The position numbers and the translations under genes are program-made. A stretch of DNA of 64,000 nt from Sorex araneus (lineage: Eukaryota > Chordata > Mammalia > Eulipotyphla > Soricidae): assembly GCF_027595985.1 (NCBI RefSeq), contig NC_073305.1, positions 114,083,759 through 114,147,758 of the forward strand, read 5' to 3'. A model generated the notes under the pieces. That model was not told the DNA's origin. It was given only the letters and a program-made list of their open reading frames with translations, and did not search any database. Position 1 is the stretch's first letter. Every line of letters begins with the position of its first letter. Shown piece by piece: positions 1 through 11,800 of the stretch.

Positions 1-33
1 ATGTTATTTTATTGCTACCAAAACAGGTGAGGA

Positions 34-232
34 GGGGCTGGAGCAATAGCACAGCGGGTAGGGCGTTTGCCTTGCACGCGGCTGACCCGGGTTCGATTCC
101 CAGCATCCCATATGGTCCCCCGAGCCCCGCCAGGAGTAATTCCTGAGTGCATGAGCCAGGAGTAACCCCTGTGCATCGCCGGGTGTGACCCAAAAACCAA
201 AAAAAAAAAAAAACAACAACAAAAACAAACAA
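34..232 (+). mobile_element. tRNA-derived SINE, poly(A) type
   Basis: Full-length copy with A box (tagcacagcgggtagg), B box (ggttcgattcc) and A-rich tail. The 14-bp duplication AAAACAGGTGAGGA is at 20-33 and 233-246. Confidence 0.95.
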
Positions 233-376
233 AAAACAGGTGAGGAATGGAAAGTAGGAACTCAGATAAGCTTTGTCATTGAATCTATTTTCAGTATAGT
301 ACTTAGATACTATAAAAAATACTTGTGTATATGTTAGAAGAATTCTAGCTTTGGGTTTTTTGGGGGGTTGGGTGGG

Positions 377-515
377 AGAGTTTGATGGGGCCATAGGAAG
401 GTTGCTCAGGAACAGTTCCCAGCTCTGTGCTTGAGATAGCTCTTGGCAGTACTCCAGCGCCACCAGGAGTAATCTTTGAGCACTGCTGGGTGTGGCCCAA
501 CCGCTCCCCAAAAAA
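377..515 (+). mobile_element. Diverged SINE
   Basis: Only the 3' half is clear: accaggagtaatctttgagc, then gctgggtgtggccc. Confidence 0.5.
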
Positions 516-690
516 GTTTCATCCACCCAATACCTATTTCTGGAGCTCCAGTTTCATTTCTGTCTTAGAGGGTATATTGAGACTGAGTCCCAGTTTTCAC
601 TGAACTTACCTTCAGAGGATGCTGGCAAAGCAACAGTACTTTTTTGTAGTGAATTTATACAATTGTAATGCAAATATGTTATCTACATAG

Positions 691-810
691 TCAGACATAA
701 TTGCTTGTGGTGATGAATTGGATATGATGGAAAAGCAGTTTGGAGCCCAGCTAGAACACTTAAAATTGACAGTAAGCTCAAAGACAGCTGTCCCAACTTC
801 ACAAGTCTTT
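691..810 (+). CDS. CFAP206: CFAP206 coding exon (first in window)
   Basis: A 120-bp phase-0 exon between acceptor ...ctacatag and donor gtaagt. It encodes 40 residues beginning SDIIACGDELDMMEKQFGAQ and ending VPTSQVF. Confidence 0.85.
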
Positions 811-3800
811 GTAAGTATTTTTCACTGACTTTGATTTTATTCAGTATATTTTTGGATCCTGTCAATTTTGATCAAAGTTAATTACAATTATGTTAAAATG
901 CTAAAAATGTATTAGTTGTATACAAGTTGATACTTTTATTTGTAGAGTTATATAAGAGGATTGATTCCTTTCCCAGTCAATTACTGAATTAAAGGAAATT
1001 CAGATATATCTCTAAGAACCATAGTATCACTATCAGCTGTAGCAGCAGAAATTATTCACAATAGTGTTGAAACTGTGTTCCTGATAGTTGCTTATAAATT
1101 GCCTTTATCAAAGAGACAATGAGATCTTCTAAAAAGATATAATAATCATTTTGTTTACCAAGTCTGTACTTGTACTGACTTGTAATCTGCCTCATTTTAT
1201 GGATAAATCTGAAGCTTTAAGGAAGTACAAGGTTCACACACCACTTTATATGGACTATTTGAGTCGTGATAATTTTTTTGTAGTTATTCCTAATATTTGG
1301 TTTTACAAACCAGGAAATCAAGGCTAAGTTGTCTTACTAATAAGGAGTGCCTGATTAACTTACAATCTGAATATTCTATATATCAAGTGGTCTTAATATG
1401 AATTAAAAAATTTTATTTCTTATGAGATAAAATATCTAACTGGTAAGTCACAAGATTAGTCTCCAGGCATTCTAGAAATTTTGTTTCTTTGTTTTGGTTT
1501 TTGGGTCACACCCAGGAGTTCTCAGGATGATGGGTTCTGTGTTCAGGAGTCACTCTGGTGGGGCTCTGGGGCTCATGTGGGATTCTGGGAATGGAACCTG
1601 AGTCAGCCACTTGCAAGGCCAGCACCCTACCCACTCAGGCCCCAATAACTACCTTCCAGAATATTTTGATTGTGATTAAACTAGGTAAATCTAATTATGG
1701 ACCACATTTAACTTTGAAAATAAAGAAGAAGATTTTCAGGGCTCGTGTGATAGCACAGCGGGTAGGGTGTTTACCTTGCATGCAGCCGACCTGGGGTTGA
1801 TTCCCAGCATCCCATATGATTCCCCGAGCACTGCCAGGAGGAATTCCTGAGTGCATGAGCCAGGACTAACCACTGTGCATCGCCAGGTGTGATCCAAAAA
1901 AAAAAAAAAAAGCTTTTCCCTTTGACTTTTTTGGTTGTTTTTTTTAAGAGTGGGAAAAATTAATTTTATCAAAGAATACCATAACTGTAAGAAATGTGAG
2001 TAGGTCAATCAATACTCTTTATTTTTTTAAATTAATTAATTAATTATTTTGCTTTTTGGGTCACACCTGGCTCTGCACAGGGGTTACTCCTGGTTCTGCA
2101 CTCAGGAATTACCCCTGGTGGTGCTCAGGGGACCATATGGGATGCTGGGATTCGAACTCGGGTCGGCCGAGTGCAAGGCAAATGCCCTACCCGCTGTGCT
2201 ATCGCTCCAGTCCCTAATTTTATTATTTCATTTTTACAAACTTGTTTACAATATTTGATTATATTTAATATTCGAACACCAACCCCACCACCATTACACC
2301 TTCCCACCACCATATTTTGGATGTTTTCATCCCAAACCCCAACACCTGCCCCGAAGTATAACCAAAATAATTTATTTTGTACTGCTTGTTATGAATAAAC
2401 CACTGAAAATGCTCCAAAAAACTTTCCTTATAGGAGAATGTGTGAAGATTGTTGTATTTCACCCAGGGGCCATTAAGCCCTTCTATAAGAGATTACTAAT
2501 ATGTTGTTAGGGTCGAGTCTTGTCTGCTTTATACATATAAATATATATATGTACATATATGTATATATGTACATAAATATATGTGTGTCTGTGTGTAACT
2601 GAAAAAATATATTTCCCTCTAAGATTGGTTGCCTTCTACTTTAAACCCCATCAAATGTGGTGCGCTACTCTTGAAATATGAGTGGTATGAGGAATTCACA
2701 GACATGCGGTCCAGGGATAGATTCACTTGTGGGTGAGGCTTAGTCTGAGCTTGAGGAGAGTGGCTGTGAGCATGGCGGCAGTTGAGTTCTGGAGGGTTTT
2801 GGCTGCGGGGGCGGGGGGGGGGGCTGGGACCCTTGGGGAGGGGAGGGACCTCACCCGCCCACCTCTGGGCTGCTCCAAATGAAATAGCCTGGCATGGCTT
2901 ATTGTAGTGTCATTTTATGCTCTCTTTCTAGAGAGAAGGACAATGAGTCTCTGGATCGTGGCCATTGGTGAGATTATCTGGCACTAGCTAGAGGTGGCTT
3001 GTGGGTTTGACTGCCGAGTTGCCAGAAATGTGGGTGGACATGGGCAGAGGTCACCCCATCCCCGATTCCGTTGAACCAAGTAGGTCAATACTCTTAGCAG
3101 TAAAAATTTCCCTTGGTGAAGGGATGGGTGTTCGAGCATTGTATAACTGAGACTTAAACCTGAAAGCTTTGTAACTTTCCACATGGTGATTCTATAGAAG
3201 AATAAAAAATATATATATAGGGCCGGAGCGATAGCACAGTGGGTAGGGCGTTTGCCTTGCACGCGGCCGACCCGGGTTCGATCCCCGGCATCCCATATGG
3301 TCCCCCAAGCACCGCCAGGAGTAGTTCCTGAGTGCAAAGCCAGGAGTAACCCCTGAGCATCGCTGGGTGTGACCCAAAAAGCAAAAAAAAAAAAAAACAT
3401 ATATATATATATATAAAAAAATTTCCCTTGAATATTTTGAAGGAAGCATTCATAAGTACTTTTTAGATGATTAAATGTGTTTGGATTTTTTGAATACACT
3501 AATTTTATGGCAATCATAAAAATTAAATTGTTTGAAATAAAAATGTTTATTTTCTCATAATGAATGAGGCCAATTTCTATCTAGATCCTCTTGTCTCTCT
3601 TAATGAGGCTATAACTTAAAGAGAATTTAACTTGCTTACAAATAAAATTTGTCTTTATTTTTAAGAGTATAGTGATTTTAATTTAATTAAATGGTTATAT
3701 TTTGGAATTTTCCCCCTTTTTCCCTAGCCCACCTTCATTGCACTTTCAAATCTGTGGACTTGCTTTCAGGATGAAACGGTTTTGATTAGTATTCTCAGTA

Positions 3801-6800
3801 ATTTAACTACTCGCCTTGAGTCATTCCTGGGCACTCATGATTTACTCTTTCCTGAAAAATTTTTGCTAAATCTACTTGATGGAGCTACAGTGAAAACCGA
3901 TATAGAGAGACTGAAAGAACACATGGGTAATTGAAATAATCCACTATTTTCTCTTTTAAAATTTTCTCGAGTAAAGTCATCTTTTGTTTTAAAATATTAG
4001 TTATATTTTTCTGGCAACTATCAAGCATCTAGATTCTAAAAGTATTAGTGTTCATTATAGAAAATATAGAGAAAAAGAAATCATGCAAATACATTATCTT
4101 ATTATCCAACAATAACTATTCCTAATGTTATCATTAATGTTTTGGTTAATAATGGTTTCCTGTCCTTACTATAGTATCAGTAACTTTATTATTGATTTGC
4201 AGTATAAAATATATTAATTCTTGATATATTGGTTACACATGAAGTTTCATTTATTTAAAATTCAATTTGCTACATATCTGCTTTAGATTCAGGTTAAAAT
4301 TTGAGTCATTTTTTTTCTCTGTAAAATTATATACTAATTTTAGGCCCTTTAAGAGATGCATTGATTCTGATTGGAAGTCTTTGTTCTATTTTAGAATGGG
4401 GAGGCACACTCAGTAGTGCTCAGGGATCATTCCTGGTGGGACTCGGGGGACTGCATGTGGTATTGGGTTGGCTGTGTAAAAGTCAAGCACTCCACCACAT
4501 TGTGCTATTTCTCCACCCTCCTGGACGTCTGTATCAGTAAACTTCTTTTTGCTTTTTTTTGGCCTCTTCTATCTCAATAGACAGCTTCTATTTCTATTTG
4601 TCACATTATATTGCCTGTTGTTATAGGGAACTTAAAATTTTATTTACAAATGTGAAAACATTGTATAGGGTTTGAGTTGTTTCCTAAAAGGAATTTTCCC
4701 AGTAGATAGAATTAGATCATTTACTCTCTAATTTTAATTCTATTTTTGCAAAAGTGAAAAAAATTATTTTAAGAATGTTCATTCATTTGGGTCAGGGGTC
4801 CAGGTATTCAGGGCTTACTTCTGGCTTTGTGTTCAGGGTGATCCCTGTGATTGAACCTGGCCGCACATGAAAATTAAGTACCTTAACCCATATAGTCTCT
4901 CCAGTTCAAGGATTTTTATTCTTAAACTATTAGCATACATAAATTTTGAAAAGTAAGACAGACATTTAAAACAATCCTTATATTGAAGTTTTTTTATTTT
5001 ATAAATGACATATCTGTACAAATAATAAATGGAATTTTAAAAGTTGGCCTCTTCAGCAGTAGATATTAAACTCAACCATATTGACTACAGTTTACTTGCA
5101 ACTCTTTAGATTGACACATGTTGGTCTGTCAACCTTACAGTAAACCTCTTTATTCATGAGAACATTGTCTGGCTACTACAATGAATTCAGTGAATTTAAT
5201 TTATATTTCTACATTCCATCACTGTTTAGTGCATCTAAACATATCTTGAGAAAAGAGAGCAGGTCTGTTTCCCCCACACTCTTTACTTTCAGTTGTAGTC
5301 ACAAGTTCATTTGCGGTGCTTGCTGTTTGGCTATAGGAGTCAGTCACTCTTACCACCAGTCCTTGGACCTGTATTAGTTTGCAGATATAGAAAGTTTGAA
5401 AACCTCGGGTCTCCTGCCTTGGTTGTAACTGATGTTTCCATAGACTGGTATGCAGACAGGTGCCAATCTATAGGTGTACAAGGGTGTAATAAGGTTGGCT
5501 GAGGGCAAACCCCAAGATTCTTGGGGGAACAATTTTTTATAAATACATAATTTTCACTTGTGTAAAAAACTTTAGTCCGCTAATCAATTTTTTAAAATTA
5601 ATTTATTTTTTAATTAGTGAGTCACAGTGAGGGTACAGTTACAGATTCACACATTTTCATGCTTCTTTTTCCCTCATGCAATCGCTAATCAATTTTAACT
5701 CAGTGTAAATCAAGCAGCACTAAGAATAATTTTTTTTAATGTAAAGTACAGAAATTTATGCCTCCTGGGACCGGAAGCTAATAAAGCAGGTAAAGCCCTT
5801 TTTGCCTTACATGTGACTGTCCCGGGTTTGATCCCGAGCAACCCATATAGTCCTCCAAATATCACCATGAGTGATTCCTGAGTGCAGATCTGGGAGTAAC
5901 CTCTAAGTGTTGCCAAGTGTGGCCCTAAAACAAAACAAAAACAAAAAGCAAAAACAAAAAACAAAAAACCTCACCAAAACCCCAAAACCAAAATTTATGC
6001 CTTTTCAAAATTAGAGTACTCAGAGTTCCTTGCTTTACTCTTCCCACTTAATTCCCAAATGTTTCAAGAATCAGTGGTCCCAATGCTGAAGTATCATTTT
6101 TATTTTGGTACCTAGTATGTTATTAAGAACCCTACTATTTAAGAATGAAGTTACTTTATCTCTACTTTAATCTCTTGTGCTCATTATCTTGAGTTATTTA
6201 CTTTTCTCATTGACAAGTTTTTTTTTTGTACTCTTATTTTAGAAGAGAGAGTCCATTTGGCCGATTTCAAAAAACATGAATGGCTTTTCCCAGAAACAAC
6301 AGCAAATTTTGATAAACTTGTCATTCAGTATCGAGGATTTTGTCCTTTCACATTTGCTACAGAAGGTGGTCTTCTCCTCCCAGGTATGCCAATGAAATAT
6401 CACTCCCCTACCCACACTTTTATTTGCATGAAGTGTTATCCCCGACATTAACTTTGAATTTTTATTATTAAAATTCATTTGCAGCCACGCAACCTCTTAT
6501 TGTCTAGTTCTCTCTCTCAGGGAACCCGGGAAGCTACCGAGAGTATCCAGGCCACACAGCAGAGCCTGGCAAACTCCCTGTGACATATTCGATATGCCAA
6601 AAACAGTAATAGTGATGGGTCTCATTCCCCTGACCCTGAAAGAGCCTCCAAAGTGGTGCTGTTGGGAAGGACGAGTAAAGAGAGGGTGCTAAAATCTCAG
6701 GGCTAGAACGAATGGAGACGTTTACTGGCACCTGCTCGAGCAAATCGATAAACAACAGGATGACAGTGATACAGTGAAATTTCGTTTAAAATTTATTTTG

Positions 6801-8811
6801 TATTGCATAGTTTATAACAGTTTCCATACTATTGCCTTACAGTTGTAATGCTACATCACAGACCCCACCACCAGACCCTCTTTTTTGCACAGATACACTT
6901 TTTTTTCAAATATTATAGACTCTGACAAATAAGAAAATAAAAAAGGAAAGGAATTACAAAGATGATACAGATAAATCTTCATCTTTATAAAATGACTTAC
7001 GTATCATAATAAAGTATTCCAAACATGTTACCAAATAGCATTACTAAAATATAGCACCTTTCAAAGCAATTACTTGAAAGAGAAATAAGACTTTCTTTTT
7101 ATTTTTTATTAAAAATTTTTTTAACTGAATCACTGGGAGATAGATACAGTTAGAAGCTTTCATGTTTGAGTTACAGTCATACAATGATCAAACACCCATT
7201 CTTCTACCAGTGCACATTCCCCACCACCAATGTCACCAGTATAACCCCCCTTCCCATCCACCCCCTGCTCCACGGCAGACAGTTTCCACATATTCTTTCT
7301 CTATTTTTGGGCATTATGGTTTGCAGTTGACCATATCCACACAGTAACCAAATTCACTGAAGTTTCACAAGAGTTCAAGATGCCTCTCTGCCTAACGTTC
7401 ATCAATTTAAAGAAGGCCTTTGATTCTATTGAGACTGAAGCAGTCATTGAAGCCTTAGTCTAACAGGGCGTTAAAACTCAGTACATCAAGATCCTCCATG
7501 AGGGGCTGGAGCAATAGCACGGGGTAGGGCGTTTGCCTTGCATGTGGCCGACCCGAGTTTGATTCCCAGCATCCCATATGGTCCCCCAAGCACTTCCAGG
7601 AGTAATTTCTGAGTACAGAGCCAGGAGTAACCCCTGAGCATTGCTGGGTATGACCCCCAAAAAAAGCAAAAGGAAAAGGAAAAAGAAAAAGATTCTCCAA
7701 GAGCTGTATTACCGATTCACCACCAGGATCTCACCATTCTACAAGGAAGTGATCATTGATGTAAAGAGAGGGGTTCAGCAGGGCGACACTATTTCACCGA
7801 AACTCTTCAGTGCCCCCCTTGAGAACGTCATGCGAGGACTGGAATGGGAAGGAATGGGAGTGAAGATAGACGGTCGGCAACTACACCACCTCTGCTTCTC
7901 TAATGACATCATTCTCATAACGCCAAACATTAGCCAAGCGGTACAAATGCTGGCTGACTTCGACCGCGAGTGTGGAAAGGTCAACAGGAAGACAATCGAT
8001 ACAAGTGAAGTGATACATAATGGTAGTAATAAAGGTCTATCATGGGGAAATGAGAGTAGAATTCTGAAGCCTCTTGAGAGTCACTGGTACTGGGGAGAAA
8101 AAGATAAGCAGCCACGAAGAAGTATAAAGCTATAGGATTTAGGTGTTTTTTCTTTTTTTCCCTCTCTTCTCTTTACTCCTTTCTCTTTCCCTTTCCTCTT
8201 CTTCCTGTGCTCTCCTTTTCTTGCTTTCCCCTGTCCTCTCTTCCCCTCTCCTCCTTCCCAAATAAGGTTGCCATGAGAAACAACAGAGAAAAATGACTAT
8301 GAATATCATTACCGGTAACTGATGAAGTTGAAAAAACTATAAGTTTAGGATTTGAAAGAACATGGTTTCTAGTTCCAGTTGTACTACTGGTAATAGTGTC
8401 ACCTTCAGCAAATCTCATGCCTTTTATGGACTTAGGTTTAATACCAGAAAAATGGAGCACCTCACTGTGTATAGTTTCCACCAACAATAATTCTGTGAAA
8501 GAGAAGTATCAAGTAGAAGGGCTGTGGGACTGTGGGTTTCAGAATTCTCTGATGAAGCAAGCGCCTACTACTTCATTTCTGTTTACACTATTTCTGCTTA
8601 CTGCGTTATTATTCCCTGGGCACAGCAACTTTGCCTCAGAGGAATTCAGTAAGACGTCTCTCCTTCCATGTTGGACCTCAGTCCATGTGGCTTTAAGTCC
8701 CAAAGTGACACTAGCAGGGTCCTTCGCAGATGCTGTCACTGATTTAATTGCTTACCAGTCTGTCTTGCTCAATTACTCCAGCCCCACTGACTGGCTTCTA
8801 GCTATTCTTGA

Positions 8812-8845
<34 letters not shown>

Positions 8846-11800
8846 TAGTTGTTGTTGTTATTGTTATTGTTTGTTTACTTTAGTTGTTTAGTTTTGGTTT
8901 AGGGCCACACCCAGTCATGCTCAAGGGTTACTCTTGAATCTGTACTTCTGTAGTCAGGAATGACTCCTAGCAATATACACGATATATCGTGTATATCCCT
9001 TTACCTACGTTTAACATCCCATATATCCCTCAGGGGGCCATATGGGATGCCAGGAATTGAACCAGGGTCAATGGTATGCAAGTCAAGTGCCCTACCCACT
9101 GTACTATCTTTCAGGCTCTTATTCTTTTGTGTTGTTGTTTGTTTTGGGGTTGTACCTGGCAGTGCTCAGGGATTACTCCTAGCCTTGTACTCAGGGATCA
9201 CTCCTGGCAATGCTCTGGGAGCCATATGGGATGACGGGGATCAAGCCCAGGTTGCCCACGTGTAAGCAAGTGCCCTACCCGCTGTACTATTGCTCTCCCC
9301 CACTTCCCACTCCAGCCCTGTTCTTGAACATTCTAAGCCCATTTTTCACCTCCAGCTAGAATCACACCTTTCTCCCTCATTTTTTTTAGAGTTCCCTGGT
9401 CAGCCAGTTTAAAATTTCAATCTCACCCTCCTTTCTTTCACTCTGTGTTTAACCTGAATTGTTTATTTTTTGTCCTGCGATATTGATAATTTTCTGGCCT
9501 ATGGTATATTTGCTGATTGCTTGAGAACAAGGACTTTTCTTTCTTCTATATTACATCCTTTGCCAGGACTTAATCAATAATTTTGAATAAAGCATATTGA
9601 TAATATCGTGTTACTGTACTATATAATTTCTACAAACTATGATATTTAACTACTCATGTAGAATTTTTTTAAAGAGTGTGAAATATTTTCTAATTTATAA
9701 ATTTGTATTTTGGAAAAGAGGCTGGTAGGTCTTAAGGAATTAAACAACGCTTGAAACAGTTTAGTTTAAGAAGATCTGAAAAAACCAGCCAGAAGACTTA
9801 GTGCTTTTTACAAAAGATTTTTAAATGTCTTATACCTCGATAGTAAAGTATTTAAAAAATAAAATCACAAGCCGCCGAGCAGGATGTGGAGAAGAAGAAA
9901 TAAAGTCCGTGTTTGGAGCCGGAAAAAAAAAATCACAGCTACAAATGATAATACCTAATTTAATAGTAATTACATATAGACTATGATTTTACTGACTGTA
10001 AAATTTAGATATACTAATTATAACACATGTTTACATACTTTTTTGGCCATACCTAGCAGTATTTAGGATTTACTCCTGGCTCTGCATTCAGGGAACCATA
10101 TGGGGTGTCAGGGATCAAACTTTGGTTAGCAGTGTACAAGGCAAGTGCTCTACTGGTTGTACTATAGTTTGATTCCAACCCCAACCTCATCATAACGTTT
10201 TAAGAAAATAAAATGTTTATTTTCTTTTATTTTAAATAAAAGCCTAAGTTACATGTAAAAATGGAATGTATAGGGAATGGTTCTGTGAGTATATTATAAA
10301 TATAAAATCACTTAATATTTCAAACTTAAGCCAGTTTCTTTTCTTTGTTCTCAGGAAATCCAGCGATTGGAATTTTGAAATATAAAGATATGTATTACAC
10401 TTTCAATACCAAGGAAGCTGCATATTTATTTTCAGATAATCCTGAAATTTACATTGATGCAATTAAAGAAAAAGCCAAAAAAAATGCAGAATTAATTCAA
10501 CTACTAGAACTTCATCAACAGTTTGAAACTCTCATTCCATATTCTCAAGTAAGCACACACTTGATTGCTCTACTTTGTTTCATTTTGGGACACATCTTAC
10601 TGTGCTCAGGGCTTACTCCTGGCTCTGTGCTCAGGGATCACTCCTGGTAGGGCTTGGGGGACCATATGGGGTACGGACTGAACTTACAGTAGCCATGCAG
10701 AAGGCAAGTGCCCTTACCTGCTGGTTGTATTATTGCTCTGGCCCCAGAGCACACTTGGTTTTTAAAGAATTTATGACATTAAAAAATGTAGTTGAGGAAT
10801 GAGTCTGTAGCTTAATAGACCGAGTACATGTGGGAGGCCTGGGTTCAATTCCTGTCACCATATGGCCCCCCAAGCATGGCCAAGAATGAGCACAAAAGCC
10901 AGTAGTAACCCTTGAACACTACAGTTTTGTCCTGAAAACAGTAAGTATTGTGAATTAAAGTTATATATATTGGTTTAATCTTATATTGGGCTGGAGCACA
11001 GTGGGTAGGGCGTTTGCCTGGCACTCGGCTGACCCGGATTCAATTCCTCCATCTCTCTTGGAGAGCCTGGCAAGCTACCCAGAGTATCTTGCCTGCATGG
11101 CACAGCCTGGCAAGATACCCGTGGCATTTTTGATATGCGAAAAACAATAATAACAAGTCTCACAATGGAGACATTGTGAGACATTACCGGTGCCCACTCG
11201 AGCAAATCGATGAGCAACAGGATGACAGTGACCATGACAGTGATAATCTTATATGATAGTTACATATAAAGTTACATATTATAGCTATGTATAATATGTA
11301 TAATTATTTACATGTATAATATACACATATAATATGTATAATGTATAGCTATGTATAATATGTATAATTATAATATATATAATTATAGCTTATTAAACAA
11401 ATAAGCTTTGTTTATTATGTTTTCAAATGGTTTGAAGTAAGGCAGACAATGGCTCAGATGAGGGCCTTTAAAGATTATCTGAAAAGGATTCACATCTGAA
11501 GATGGTAATGAATGAAATCTACAGAATTAGATTTTCTTCTTTGTAGAGGAGGCTTTCCTCTTTCTATATTAAATTCACAAAATCAGTCAGAACCATAACA
11601 TTAGCCCAGAAAAATAAATACAGTTTACTCAATAATTATGTGTTTATTTTCACAGCTGGTGTTTACAAAAATATTCCATGTTAAAGAAAATCTTATTTTT
11701 CTAATATTTTAATCAATATTTTTTAGATGAAAATTGTTGAGAAACAGTATATAAAACCAATTACAAAGGCTGAAATTGGCACACAGACAGATACACATAT

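Noticed and set aside
34-232. Many 60-100 codon frames with repeated phrases such as [12 protein letters not shown] or [12 protein letters not shown]
   Set aside because: They are antisense or sense translations of the common SINE, which happens to lack stops in several frames.
3220-3290. Functional tRNA genes (A and B boxes present)
   Set aside because: All matches are SINE heads followed by SINE bodies; none has a complete cloverleaf with a matching acceptor stem.
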